Below the pieces are notes generated by a model. That model saw only the letters and a program-made list of their open reading frames with translations, was not told the origin of the DNA and did not search any database. The translations under genes were made by a program, and so were the position numbers. A stretch of DNA of 64,000 nucleotides from Streptomyces sp. NBC_01446 (GTDB taxonomy: Bacteria; Actinomycetota; Actinomycetes; Streptomycetales; Streptomycetaceae): contig NZ_JAPEPO010000001.1 in the NCBI RefSeq assembly GCF_026340095.1, positions 744,001 through 808,000 on the forward strand, written 5' to 3'. This document shows, one piece after another, positions 37,480-47,277 of the stretch. Position 1 is the first letter of the stretch. Each line of letters begins with the position of its first letter.

Positions 37480-37700
37480 GATCGGCCCCGGCTGGGGCAA
37501 GCGGCGAAGGCGAAGTCGCAGGTGCCGGTGTGGCGTGAGAGGCTGGCCTGGTCGGTGCTTTCGGTGGACTATCAGCGCATTCTCGATGCCCTCGCGGAGC
37601 GGCACCGGCTCCATCAAGGGCCGCTGACCTGCCATGAGTTGGCCTTGATGCGATCGCCCACTCCTGCCATACCTGCTCGGCCGCCGGTTTCCTGGGTGTA
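37480..37700 (+). other. Unassigned coding-like remnant
   Basis: The plus strand reads VPVWRERLAWSVLSVDYQRI then LDALAERHRLHQGPLTCHEL with good codon bias, then loses coherence. No start or stop fits. It looks like the end of a transposon- or plasmid-type gene, but the family is not recognised. The rest of 37226-37722 shows nothing. Confidence 0.3.
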
Positions 37701-37722
37701 CGTCTGGACTTACGGCCGTGGG

Positions 37723-38871
37723 TCAGGAGCCGTCGGGGTGCAGAACGACCTTGGTCCACCCGTCGTCGCGGGCGTCGAAGTGCTCATAGCCCTCAGGGGC
37801 CCGGTCGAGCGGCAGTTCGTGCGAGACGATCCAGGACGGCTTGGCCTTGCCCTGTTCGATCAGGTTGCACAGTTGCCGGTTATACGCCTTGACATTGGCC
37901 TGCCCATTGCCCACGGACTGACCCTTGAACCAGAACAGCCCGTAGTCGAAGGCTATTTCGCCTTCCTTGTACAGCTTGTCGGGGCTGCCGGGGTCGTGGG
38001 GAACGAAGACGCCGACCACGCCGATGGTCCCGGTGAACTTCACCGAGTGCACCAGGTTGTTCAGCGTGAGGTTGGGGTGCTCGGTACCTTGCGGGTCGTG
38101 TGCCTGGTAGCCCACGCACTCACAGCCTCGGTCCGCCCCGAGACCGTTGGTGAGTTCGTTGACCTGGTCGATGGGCGAGGCCTTGGAGTCGTCGATCGGG
38201 ATCGCCCCGATCTCCTCGGCCAGCGCGAGGCGGTCCGGGTGGCGGTCCACGACCATCACCTTGGCCGCGCTCTTGAGGTTCGCCGACAAGGCGGCCATAA
38301 GGCCGACCGGACCGGCACCGTAGATCACCACGTTGTCACCGGGCTGTACCTTCGCCAGTTCGGTGCAGTGCCAGCCGGTGGGAAAGACGTCGGAGAGCAT
38401 TACGTAGTCGGTCTGCTTCTCCCGCGCCTCCTCGGGCAGTACCAGGCAGTTCACGTCGCCGTACGGCACACGCAGGAACTCCGCCTGCCCTCCGTTGTAC
38501 GGGCCCATTCCCGCGAACCCGTATGCGGCGCCGGCCATGGTCGGGTCGACCGGTGTGGTCAGACAGAACGCGGTGAGGCCCTGCTCACAGTTGCGGCAGA
38601 AACCGCAGTTGATGTTGAACGGCAGACACACCAGGTCACCGACCCGAACCCGGTCCACACCCTCACCGACCTCGACGACCTCGCCCATGTTCTCGTGCCC
38701 CAGAATGCGCCCGGGCGCCATGTCGGTGCGGCCTTCGTACATGTGCAGATCCGAACCACAGATGTTCGTACTCGTGATCTTCACCAGGACGTCCGTCGGA
38801 CGCTCGATCTTCGCGTCCGGTACGTCCTTCACCGTCACCGAACGTGGTCCTTCGTAAACCAGTGCCTTCAT
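37723..38871 (-). CDS. Zinc alcohol dehydrogenase, glutathione-independent formaldehyde dehydrogenase-like
   Basis: A 382-residue zinc MDR enzyme. ATG at 38871 is chosen because GAAGGGG lies just upstream. Catalytic zinc ligands are Cys38 and His59/Glu60 (ILGHENMGEV). The structural site is NINCGFCRNCEQGLTAFC (Cys89, 92, 95, 103), and the NAD motif is YGAGPVGLMAAL. The long insert and TMAGAAYGFAGMG region match FdhA-like dehydrogenases that oxidise formaldehyde or related aldehydes without glutathione. It is intact and is the reference copy for the damaged paralogue at 32161. No regulator is adjacent. Confidence 0.9.
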   Translation of the reverse strand: MKALVYEGPRSVTVKDVPDAKIERPTDVLVKITSTNICGSDLHMYEGRTDMAPGRILGHENMGEVVEVGEGVDRVRVGDLVCLPFNINCGFCRNCEQGLTAFCLTTPVDPTMAGAAYGFAGMGPYNGGQAEFLRVPYGDVNCLVLPEEAREKQTDYVMLSDVFPTGWHCTELAKVQPGDNVVIYGAGPVGLMAALSANLKSAAKVMVVDRHPDRLALAEEIGAIPIDDSKASPIDQVNELTNGLGADRGCECVGYQAHDPQGTEHPNLTLNNLVHSVKFTGTIGVVGVFVPHDPGSPDKLYKEGEIAFDYGLFWFKGQSVGNGQANVKAYNRQLCNLIEQGKAKPSWIVSHELPLDRAPEGYEHFDARDDGWTKVVLHPDGS

Positions 38872-39303
38872 GACAGACCCCTTCGCTGTCAGCATGCTGC
38901 GTGCGCGCTCCCGCTCCCGCTCCCGATGGTGGGGCGGGTGGTGGCGCAGCCGAGAACCAGAACTCCTTGCAGCCGCAACATGTCACTGCCGATGCGGCCG
39001 CGGTGTGGTGGATGCATCCCGTCCGACGAGACACGCCGCCTTACGTCCACCCTCCCACCAGGAATCCACCTGTCAAAGCGATCACGGAGGGCCTTGAGAT
39101 CTTTAAGGGTCTGGGTTACATGGGGTCGTGACGGATGTCGTGGGCTGCGCTATGCCGGAGGGGTGAGGTATCCCGATGGCGGAGGGCGGGCTGACCGCCT
39201 CGGCCGCACGTCGGAGCAAACCGGTGCTCTGTTCACATGACTGACAAGAAGCTGTGACACGGGGACCGGAATGGAGGTTCGGCCGGCGCCGGTTCTTACT
39301 GAC

Positions 39304-40227
39304 ATGACTGTTGGAGTAGCGCTCAACGCGTCCGACGCGCCGAACCAGGTCGACGCCACCGTGCGGTTGGCCCAGGAGGCCGCGGCCGCCGGGCTGCGGT
39401 CGGCCTGGTTCGGCCAGACCTTCGGCGCGGACTCACCCCAGCTCGCGGCGATCGTCGGGCGCGAGGTGCCCGGACTGCAGGTGGGCACCTCCGCGATCCC
39501 CGTCTTCGGCCGCCACCCCCTGCTGGTCTCCAGCCAGGCCCAGACCGCCCAAGCCGCGACGCACGGCCGCTACCACCTCGGACTGGCCTTGGGCACAAAA
39601 CTCCTCACGGAGACCGGCTTCGGCCTGCCCTTCGAACGCCCCATCGCCCGCCTGCGTGAATTCCTCACCGCACTACGGCAGTTGACCAAGACCGGCACGG
39701 CCGACTTCCACGGCGAACTGCTCACCGCCAGCACCCCGCTCCCCGCGCGCGTACCCGGCGCCGAGAACGGCGTCCCCCTGCTGGTCGCCGCGATGGGGCC
39801 GCAGGCGCTGCGGGTCAGCGGCGAGCTGGCGGACGGGATCCTGCCCTACCTGGCGGGACCGCGCGCCCTGGCGGACCACATCGTCCCCGCCGTGACCGCC
39901 GCAGCCGAGGCCGCCGGCCGTCCCGCGCCGAGGATCGTGGCCCTGGTGCCCGGCGTGGTCACGGACGACGTGGACGAGGTGCGGGCGAAGGCCACCGAGA
40001 ACCTCGCGTTCTACGAACAGTTCCCGTCCTACGCGCGGGTCATCGAACTCTCCGGCGGCCGTCGGGCCGGCGACCTGGCCGTGATCGGCGACGAGAAGGC
40101 GGTCGAAGCCGAGGTACGGCGTTACCGCGACGCCGGCGCCACCGAGGTCGTGTTCTCGGGCACCGAGATCGCGGGAGAAGCGGACCGCCGACGCACCTGG
40201 GCCCTCCTCGGCGAACTGGCCGGCTGA
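39304..40227 (+). CDS. LLM-class F420-dependent oxidoreductase
   Basis: A 307-residue luciferase-like monooxygenase superfamily protein. ATG at 39304 (MTVGVAL) is preferred to 39271. Segments such as RLAQEAAAAGLRSAWFGQTF, PLLVSSQAQTAQAATHGRYH and LGLALGTKLLTETGFGLPFE resemble F420-dependent reductases of actinobacteria. It likely transfers hydride from reduced F420 to a small substrate in the cytoplasm; the substrate is unknown. A DUF1684 gene follows after about 75 bp and may be co-transcribed. Confidence 0.88.
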   Translation: MTVGVALNASDAPNQVDATVRLAQEAAAAGLRSAWFGQTFGADSPQLAAIVGREVPGLQVGTSAIPVFGRHPLLVSSQAQTAQAATHGRYHLGLALGTKLLTETGFGLPFERPIARLREFLTALRQLTKTGTADFHGELLTASTPLPARVPGAENGVPLLVAAMGPQALRVSGELADGILPYLAGPRALADHIVPAVTAAAEAAGRPAPRIVALVPGVVTDDVDEVRAKATENLAFYEQFPSYARVIELSGGRRAGDLAVIGDEKAVEAEVRRYRDAGATEVVFSGTEIAGEADRRRTWALLGELAG

Positions 40228-40302
40228 GTACGCCGACCGGACGGTCGATGGATGCACTGCACCCCCGTGCGAGGCCGAGCCTCGCGTGACGAAGGAGAAC
40301 CT

Positions 40303-41127
40303 ATGACCACCGAAGCCACCGCACCAGACCTCCAGGCCTTCACCGAGAACTGGCTGGACTGGCACCGCGCTCAGGAGGCCAGGCTCGCCGACCCGCACGG
40401 GTTCCTGGCGATCACCGGCCTGCACTGGCTCGACGACCGGCCGCAGCGCTTTCCCGACGCGCCCGGAGCGTGGCACACCGGCCCCGACGGGGTCGTCGTA
40501 GCCCTCGACGACGGTGAGGAACTCGTCGTCGACGGAACGCCGGTACGGGGCGATCACCACTTCGGCGTGCTTCCCGAACGCGGCGGCGTCGACGCGGTCT
40601 GGGGAGACGCCGTCATCGAGGTCGCCAGGCGCGGCGGCAACGACATCGTGCGCCCCCGGCACCCGGACGCACCGCTGCGTACGGCCTTCACCGGAACACC
40701 CGCCTACGCCCCCGACCCGCGCTGGGCCGTGACGGGCCGTTACATCCCCTTCGACGAGCCGCGGCCAACCACCGTCGGCGCCGCGGTCGAGGGCCTTGAG
40801 CATGTGTACGACGCTCCGGGCAGGGTCGAGTTCGAGCTGGACGGGCGCCTGCTGTCCCTGACCGCGTTCCCCGGGCGTGGTGTGGGCCGGCTGATGGCGC
40901 TCTTCACCGACGCGACCTCCGGGGTCACCACCTACGCCGCCAACCGAGTCCTGGCCCTCGAGCCGCCCGCCGCCGACGGCACCGTCGTCCTGGACTTCAA
41001 CCGCGCCGCGAACCTGCCGTGCGCCTACACGGACCTGGCCACGTGCCCGCTGCCGCCGGCCGAGAACCGACTGCCGGTGGCGATCGAGGCGGGTCAGAAG
41101 ATCCCCCGCGAGCGCGGTGGGTCCTGA
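40303..41127 (+). CDS. DUF1684 domain protein
   Basis: A 274-residue soluble protein. ATG at 40303 is preceded by GAAGGAG. It matches the DUF1684 family in pattern: WLDWHRAQEARLADPHGFLA then ITGLHWLDD at the N-terminus, VGRLMALFTDATSG in the middle, and VLDFNRAANLPCAYTDLATC near the end. The family has no established function and no catalytic residues can be assigned here. Its position suggests co-expression with the upstream F420-type oxidoreductase. Confidence 0.88.
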   Translation: MTTEATAPDLQAFTENWLDWHRAQEARLADPHGFLAITGLHWLDDRPQRFPDAPGAWHTGPDGVVVALDDGEELVVDGTPVRGDHHFGVLPERGGVDAVWGDAVIEVARRGGNDIVRPRHPDAPLRTAFTGTPAYAPDPRWAVTGRYIPFDEPRPTTVGAAVEGLEHVYDAPGRVEFELDGRLLSLTAFPGRGVGRLMALFTDATSGVTTYAANRVLALEPPAADGTVVLDFNRAANLPCAYTDLATCPLPPAENRLPVAIEAGQKIPRERGGS

Positions 41128-41270
41128 GCCGGGCTGCCGGCCAGACGAAGTGACGGAGACCGGTCGGCGGCCCGCGCCCCCGCCGGCTCGGTCTTGGGGC
41201 GCCCCTTCGGCGGACGGCGGCGACTGGGACCGCCCTCGACGTTCGCCTGACGCGAGACAGATCGAGCTGG

Positions 41271-41735
41271 GTGATGCGCGGGGCGTATCTGGACACGTTG
41301 TGGAGTCAACTGCTGGATCTACGGAAGCGTCTTGCGGCGGACGGGCTCGATGCGGCCGAGCTTGCGGTGGCCGAATACGCCGCCGTCCCCTGGCGGCAGA
41401 CGGCACTGCCCGCCGAAGTGTTCTGGCAGGACTTCCTTGAGTTCGTCGGTGAGGACGGCGATTTCGGCGGGACCTCGCGGCAGGAGGCCGAGTTGTTCGC
41501 GCACGCCGGGGTCCGGGGCGATCCGGACCTTGTGGAGACTCTTGCCTGCGCGCTGCACAGCGGAGTACGCCTCGGCCCGCTGGGCTTCCGCGCCCGTGAG
41601 GTCCTGGGACTTCCTGCCTACGCCCAGGTCGCGGCCGGGGCGGTGGACCGGTTCAGCGTCACCGCGACTGTGCTGGGTTCGGAGGACTGGCAACCGCTGG
41701 AGGCCAGCGTCTCCTGCGCCCTGCGACGCCGCGAC
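41271..41735 (+). CDS. Hypothetical protein, probably frameshifted
   Basis: GTG 41271 or ATG 41274 opens a frame with good codon bias: YLDTLWSQLLDLRKRLAADG, then QDFLEFVGEDGDFGGTSRQE and LGPLGFRAREVLGLPAYAQV, up to about codon 155. After 41735 the natural-looking sequence appears in another frame as NRQGFHQDWARHRAVELDRE, which suggests a single indel. No family is recognised. It is helical, with alternating acidic and hydrophobic residues. Confidence 0.5.
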
Positions 41736-41739
41736 CGCC

Positions 41740-42870
41740 CGTGCCGTACCCCGGGCGGCGAACCGGCAGGGGTTCCACCAGGACTGGGCACGTCACCGGG
41801 CCGTCGAACTCGACCGGGAACTGACTACCACGACACGGGCCGCGGCCCGCACGCAGGACTCGGCCCGGCCCGCCGCATCGCCCACGTCACCTGTCGCAGC
41901 GAGCCGGAGTGGCAGGTTCGCTTCGGTCGCACACCCCAGGGCACGGAGGACCCCTGGTACGGCGGCCGGTACCAGGTCGAGTCCTGCCTCGACACCACGC
42001 CGCCAAGCTGGTGCGCCGCTTCGACGCCGGCAGCTATGTCGTGCCGGCAGACGCCAATGAACACTCACGACATCGGGCGCGGCCGCGGCGATAGGCGCGC
42101 CGCGTGAGGGCCAGGACGCTCATCGCCGAAGTGAGTTCGGACCGCCTGTATCCCCTCACCCAGCAGGCGGAGCTGCCCGCCGGGATTCGCACAGCAGATC
42201 ACCCGCGCGTGATCGAATCCCCTACGGTCATGACGGCTCCCTCATCGAAGTGGAGCAGGTCGCCGCGCTCGTACGCGAACTCGTCAGTTACCGGCGGCCG
42301 TTCAGGTCCGTCGATGTGATCGCCTCTGACGGCGGCCGTCCATCGACGCAGCAGCCCGTACCCAGTGACGACCTGATGCTTCCAAGCCGGCATGAGGAGT
42401 TTGGCGACGCATGACCAGCGATTAGGGGACAACGCTCAGGTCTGCACCAGCAATATCCCCGCAACAATAGGGCCGGGTTCTAAAATATTCATCCTGACCC
42501 CATTGCCCAGACCTCACTCGCCCCTTTACTCTCACAGCCATGGCAGCAGTGATTCTCGCTGCTCGTCGGCACGTCGACTTCGGACGGCTGGCGAGTACGC
42601 TCTGTAAGGCCGCCGCGGCGTGACCGCCGGGCTCGGACGCCGCTCGTCCGGGCCCTGAGCAGCCGGTCAACGCCTCATCATTCAACGGGACATCGGGCTC
42701 CGACCAGCCGCGGCCGATCGCGCCTCGACTGGGCCACAGTTTCCCGCCTCCCGTTCCTCATTCGCAAATCCCCGCATATCCCAAACGAGGACTCCGGGAA
42801 TTCTGCGCGCCTTTTTCATTCACTTGGCGAGTGGAATTCGCCCCGCCCAAAACAGAAAAGGGAAAACCAA
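41740..42870. other. Degenerate stretch before the sulfatase gene
   Basis: No intact gene is seen. Coding-like scraps (for example SLIEVEQVAALVRELVSYRR near 42240-42300) are present without start or family. A perfect 8-bp dyad, CCTGGTAC/GTACCAGG, lies near 41950. Around 42470-42500 the sequence becomes notably A/T-rich for this genome. The sulfatase promoter must lie near the right end, where GAAAAGGG precedes the ATG. Confidence 0.35.
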
Positions 42871-44280
42871 ATGAGTGAGCACGAGCAGTCGAAGGTAAGC
42901 AGACGCGGCTTCCTCGCGAGCTCGGCCGCGGTTGCCGCGGCGGTCGCCGTCCCCGCGGCCGCCCAGCTGGCCACCGGCACTCCGGCCGCGGCGGCCACCC
43001 GCCCGAACATCCTGCTGATCGTCACGGACGACCAGCCCAAGCACACCGACTGGGCGACCTCGAAGACCATCAACTGGCTCGTCGGTCAGGGCGTGAAGTT
43101 CACCGACGGCCACGTCGCCACGCCGCTGTGCGCCCCCTCCCGCTCCTCCGTCTTCTCCGGCCGCCACGCCCACAACCACGGCGTGCTCGACAACGGCCAC
43201 CCGTACAAGCTCGACCAGAACACCACGGTGCAGCGCTACCTGAAGCAGGCCGGCTACCGCACCGGCCTGTTCGGCAAGTACCTCAACGCCTGGAACGTCA
43301 GCGACAACCCGCCGCACTTCGAGGAGTGGGTGCTGGAGGACCCGGTCGTCTACAACGACGGCACGTACAACGACAACGGGACCGTCCACACGATCGCCGG
43401 CTACAGCACCACGATCATCAAGAACAAGACCCTGGCCTTCCTGGACAAGGCCGCGACCGACACCCGGCCCTGGTTCGCGGTCGTCACCCCCAAGGCCTCG
43501 CACGAGCCCAACACCCCGGAGACGCAGTACGCCAACACCGTGGTGCCGGACTGGAACGGCCGCCCGTCCGTCTTCGAGACCGACAAGAGCGACAAGCCCG
43601 ACTACATCCAGAACGCCAGCCAGACCCTCGCCGACGGCCAGGCGCTGCGGCAGCGGCAGCTGCGCACCCTGCTGTCTGTCGACGACGCGGTGCAGGCGTT
43701 CAAGGACAAGCTGGTGTCCCTGGGCCAGCTCAACAACACCCTCGTCATCTACATCAGCGACAACGGCTACACCTGGGCCGACCACGGATGGTCCAAGAAG
43801 TCGGTGCCCTACTCCCCCTCCCACGAGGTGCCGTTCTACCTGTCCTGGCCGGCCGGCGGCCTGGGCGCCGGGACCACGGACAACCGCATCGTCGCCAACA
43901 TCGACATCGCGCCCACCATCCTCGACGCGGCCGGGGTCACCGCGAACACCCCGCAGGACGGCAAGTCGCTGCTCGGCACCTACAGCCGTGACCACCTGCT
44001 GGTCGAGTGGTGGGAGCAGGGCGCCCACCAGACGGGGAGCCCGCACACGTGGTCCTCGTACGTCGCCAAAGACAAGCAGTACACGGAGTACTACAAGCTC
44101 CACACCGACACCAACGGCAATGTGGTCGGCACCGGTGAGGTGGCGTTCCGCGAGTACTACGACCTCACGAACGACCCATACCAACTCACCAACAAGCTCT
44201 ACGGGGCAACCTCCGCGGACGAGCGGGCTCTGGGCATCCCGGCCCTGAGGGACCAGCTCGCCGCCGACCGCGTGAGCTAG
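42871..44280 (+). CDS. Tat-exported sulfatase
   Basis: A 469-residue type I sulfatase. A twin-arginine signal, VSRRGFLASSAAVAAA, precedes the mature enzyme. The active-site motif is C-A-P-S-R with Cys87, to be converted to formylglycine. Metal-binding aspartates are in IVTDDQPKHTDW, and a further metal/substrate residue pattern is in YISDNGYTWADHGW. The overall arrangement resembles N-acetylglucosamine-6-sulfatase-type enzymes, acting on an extracytoplasmic sulfated sugar. The next gene encodes the formylglycine-generating enzyme required for maturation, after a strong 14-bp hairpin. Confidence 0.92.
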   Translation: MSEHEQSKVSRRGFLASSAAVAAAVAVPAAAQLATGTPAAAATRPNILLIVTDDQPKHTDWATSKTINWLVGQGVKFTDGHVATPLCAPSRSSVFSGRHAHNHGVLDNGHPYKLDQNTTVQRYLKQAGYRTGLFGKYLNAWNVSDNPPHFEEWVLEDPVVYNDGTYNDNGTVHTIAGYSTTIIKNKTLAFLDKAATDTRPWFAVVTPKASHEPNTPETQYANTVVPDWNGRPSVFETDKSDKPDYIQNASQTLADGQALRQRQLRTLLSVDDAVQAFKDKLVSLGQLNNTLVIYISDNGYTWADHGWSKKSVPYSPSHEVPFYLSWPAGGLGAGTTDNRIVANIDIAPTILDAAGVTANTPQDGKSLLGTYSRDHLLVEWWEQGAHQTGSPHTWSSYVAKDKQYTEYYKLHTDTNGNVVGTGEVAFREYYDLTNDPYQLTNKLYGATSADERALGIPALRDQLAADRVS

Positions 44281-44314
44281 CCGTACTGGCCGCGCCGGCC
44301 GGTCCGCACCATCC

Positions 44315-44347
44315 GGCCGGGTGCCCGTCTCTCACGGGCACCCGGCC
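44315..44347 (+). terminator. Strong hairpin between sulfatase and FGE genes
   Basis: GGCCGGGTGCCCGT (44315-44328) and its exact complement (44334-44347) flank a CTCTC loop, giving a perfect 14-bp GC-rich stem. It ends 28 bases before the FGE start. It could be a terminator, or a partial one that lowers FGE expression relative to the sulfatase. Confidence 0.6.
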
Positions 44348-44375
44348 GACCTCATCATCGAACCTCGGAGATGTC

Positions 44376-45275
44376 ATGTCCTCCTCCTGCTGCACACCCG
44401 GCCGGGCCACTCTCACGATCGCGCCGGCCGCGTCCACCGCACCGCACCGCTCCGAGACGGCACTCCGGATCGCCAAGCAGCTGATCGGCCTCCCCGCCGG
44501 TCGGTTCCTCATGGGCGGTGACGACCCCGACGGCATCGCGGCCGACCACGAGGGCCCGGTCCGCGAGGTCGAGGTCGCCCCCTTCCGTATCGCCCCCACG
44601 ACCGTGACCAACGCCCAGTTCGCGAGCTTCGTCAAGGCAACCGGCTACGCCACTGAGGCCGAGAGCTTCAACTCCTCCTTCGTCTTCTGCGGCCTCCTCC
44701 CCGAGGAACTCGCGGACACGGCGGAGCCCGTTGCCGAGGTGCCGTGGTGGCGGGCGGTGGCCGGCGCAACCTGGCGGCATCCCGAAGGCCCGGGGTCATC
44801 CATCGAATCGCGCCAGAATCACCCCGTCGTCCACATCTCCTGGAACGACGCCCAGGCCTTCTGCGAGTGGTCCGGCACACGCCTGCCCACCGAGGCAGAG
44901 TGGGAGTACGCGGCCCGCGGCGGACTCGAACGGCGCCGTTTCCCGTGGGGTGACGAACTGGCCCCGCGCGGGAGGACGATGCTCAACATCTGGCAGGGCG
45001 ACTTCCCCGCCCGTTACACGGGTCCCGGCGGACCCGGCACCGTACCCGCGAAGTCCTACCGCCCCAACGGCTACGGCCTCTACAACACCGTGGGAAACGT
45101 CTGGGAGTGGACGGCCGACTGGTTCGTCCCGGACATCTCCCGCGTCATGCGCGGCGGCTCCTACCTGTGCCACGACTCGTACTGCAACCGCTACCGCGTC
45201 GCGGCCCGCAGCCGTAACACCCCCGACAGCTCGACGGCTAACATCGGCTTCCGCGTGGCGGCCGACAGCCGGTAG
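44376..45275 (+). CDS. Formylglycine-generating enzyme (sulfatase-modifying factor)
   Basis: A 299-residue FGE-sulfatase family enzyme that oxidises the sulfatase active-site Cys to formylglycine. The C-terminal region RGGSYLCHDSYCNRYRVAAR holds the two catalytic cysteines, Cys265 and Cys270, with the spacing and context known from the Streptomyces coelicolor enzyme. Earlier landmarks are GGRFLMGG-like AGRFLMGGDD, WNDAQAFCEWSGTRLPTEAE and NVWEWTADWF. It should act in the cytoplasm on the unfolded sulfatase before export, although the sulfatase has a Tat signal. It lies 95 bp downstream of the sulfatase gene. Confidence 0.93.
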   Translation: MSSSCCTPGRATLTIAPAASTAPHRSETALRIAKQLIGLPAGRFLMGGDDPDGIAADHEGPVREVEVAPFRIAPTTVTNAQFASFVKATGYATEAESFNSSFVFCGLLPEELADTAEPVAEVPWWRAVAGATWRHPEGPGSSIESRQNHPVVHISWNDAQAFCEWSGTRLPTEAEWEYAARGGLERRRFPWGDELAPRGRTMLNIWQGDFPARYTGPGGPGTVPAKSYRPNGYGLYNTVGNVWEWTADWFVPDISRVMRGGSYLCHDSYCNRYRVAARSRNTPDSSTANIGFRVAADSR

Positions 45276-45302
45276 CAAGGTCCTCCCTGGGGGTTGTGCC
45301 CC

Positions 45303-47013
45303 CTAGAAGACTGCTGAAAATCTCGGTTCTGGCCCCGGCTCGGTGGAGTTGGGGCCAGTCTTGTATGCATGCAGGGGGAATGGGCCGGGGAGATGGTCGG
45401 GCCGGATGTGTGGGAGACCTGCCGGGAGTTGATCCCGGCTGGCAGTGTGTTCGCGTTCCTGGCCGAACATCGCGAGGTGCTGTTCGAGCCGGGGATGTTC
45501 TCGGACATGTATCCGTCGTCCAACGGCCGTCCGAGTCTGCCGCCGCAGGTCCTGGCCGCGACGGTGGTGCTGCAGAGCCTGCACGGGCTGTCGGACTTCG
45601 AGACGGTCCAGGAACTGCGGTGTGACCTGCGCTGGAAGGCGGCCTGCGGGCTCGGGCTGTACGACACCGCTTTCGATCCCTCGCTGCTGACGTACTTCCG
45701 GCGCCGTTTGCGTCACTCGGCCGATCCGACGCGGATCTTCACCAAGGTCAAAGAGGTCGTGGCCGCGACCGGTGTGCTCAAGGGCAGGCAGCGGCGGGCG
45801 CTGGATTCCACCGTGCTGGACGACGCGGTGGCCACCCAGGACACCGTCACCCAGATCATCTCCGCGATCCGCCGGGTGATCCGCGAGGTCCCCGGGGCCG
45901 GGGAGACCGCGGCGCGGTGGTGCCACGCGCACGACTACACCGACCCGGGCAAGCCGAGGATCGCCTGGGACGACGAGGCCGCCCGCGCCGCGCTGGTCGA
46001 TGCGCTGGTCACCGACGCGGTCAACCTGCTCGGGCACCTGCCCGAGCAGAACCTGGGCGAGAAGGCGGCGAACGCGGTCGGCCTGCTGGCCCTGGTCGCG
46101 GGCCAGGATGTGGAGCCGGCCGAGGACTCCGACGGGCGCGATGGCCGCTGGCGCGTCGCGAAGCGCACGGTGGCGGACCGGACCGTGTCCACCGTCGATG
46201 CGGACGCACGGCACATCCACAAGAACCGCACCCGTCACCAGGACGGCTTCAAAGGGCATGCGTCCTTCGAGCCGGAGAGCGGCCTGTTCACCGCTGTCGC
46301 CCTGACCAGCGGCTACGGTCCCGGCAATCACGAGGCCGCCGTGGCCGGCGATCTGCTGGCCGACGAGGACGGCGAGTTAACCGTGCTCGGCGACTCTGCC
46401 TACGGCACCGGCGACCTGCGCGCACAACTGCAGGCCGACGGCCACACCCTGGTGATCAAACCGCCACCGCTGCGGCAGGCCGTCCCCGGCGGGTTCACCA
46501 TCGACGACTTCCACATCGACCAGGCCGCGGGCACCGCAACCTGCCCGGCCGGACACACCGCCAACCTCGGCCAGACCAAAGCCGACGGCGCCCGCACCGC
46601 CCAGTTCAAGCGCGCATGCACCAGCTGCCCCCTGCGAGAGCGCTGCACCACCTCCAAGACCGGACGCACCCTCAACGTCCACCCCCAGTACGAACTGCTG
46701 GCCGCCGCCCGCCACCAGGCCGCCACCGACGCCGGATGGCAGGACGAATACCGCCGATGGCGGCCACCCGTCGAACGCGCCATCGCCTGGCTCGTCGCCA
46801 AGGGCAACCGCCGGGTTCCCTACCGAGGCGTCATCGCCAACAACATCTGGCTCCACCACCGCGCCGCCGCTCTCAACCTCCGCCGACTCATCAACCTCGG
46901 ACTCACCCGCACCAACACCACCTGGCACCTCACCCCCGCCACCGCATAGCGGAAAGGGCCACCCGGCCCACAGCCGGACAGCCCCAACAACAAGATTTTC
47001 AGCAGTCTTCTAG
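45303..47013 (+). mobile_element. IS1182-family insertion sequence (complete)
   Basis: The element (45307-47009, about 1,703 bp) has perfect terminal inverted repeats beginning AAGACTGCTGAAAATCT and is flanked by a 4-bp CTAG duplication (45303-45306 and 47010-47013). Palindromic 4-bp targets such as CTAG are typical of IS1182. One intact transposase gene fills it. Insertion was just 27 bp after the FGE stop codon, so no gene is broken on that side. Confidence 0.93.
45369..46949 (+). CDS. IS1182-family transposase
   Basis: A 526-residue DDE transposase of the IS1182 type. The N-terminal region contains PSLPPQVLAATVVLQSLHGL. Catalytic landmarks are RRALDSTVLDDAVATQDT (Asp) and ELTVLGDSAYGTGDLRAQLQ (Asp), with the C-terminal glutamate in RWRPPVERAIAWLVAKGNRR. 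Cysteines in ACTSCPLRERC form a small zinc-like motif. The frame is intact. One TTA codon occurs at 46377-46379, so full translation may depend on bldA tRNA. Confidence 0.93.
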   Translation: MQGEWAGEMVGPDVWETCRELIPAGSVFAFLAEHREVLFEPGMFSDMYPSSNGRPSLPPQVLAATVVLQSLHGLSDFETVQELRCDLRWKAACGLGLYDTAFDPSLLTYFRRRLRHSADPTRIFTKVKEVVAATGVLKGRQRRALDSTVLDDAVATQDTVTQIISAIRRVIREVPGAGETAARWCHAHDYTDPGKPRIAWDDEAARAALVDALVTDAVNLLGHLPEQNLGEKAANAVGLLALVAGQDVEPAEDSDGRDGRWRVAKRTVADRTVSTVDADARHIHKNRTRHQDGFKGHASFEPESGLFTAVALTSGYGPGNHEAAVAGDLLADEDGELTVLGDSAYGTGDLRAQLQADGHTLVIKPPPLRQAVPGGFTIDDFHIDQAAGTATCPAGHTANLGQTKADGARTAQFKRACTSCPLRERCTTSKTGRTLNVHPQYELLAAARHQAATDAGWQDEYRRWRPPVERAIAWLVAKGNRRVPYRGVIANNIWLHHRAAALNLRRLINLGLTRTNTTWHLTPATA

Positions 47014-47277
47014 ACGAGCAAGTCCTATGTGCTCAGTGATCAAATGCGATGAGGGAACGCATGATGGGTACTCCGCGTGTCGAGTACACCGTGACTGGCC
47101 TCGGGCTGTCCATGAGGCCGGCATTCCGTCTGCTGGTGCAATGGTCAGAGCAGAACATGCCTCATGTTCTTGCCGCTCGAGACCGCTACGACGCCTCTGG
47201 CGCCCCTCTTTCCGCTTGAGGGAAGCGCCGACCAGGCGGTGCCGGCCGGGTGCTGGATCTGCGTTCGTGCGGAGTTG

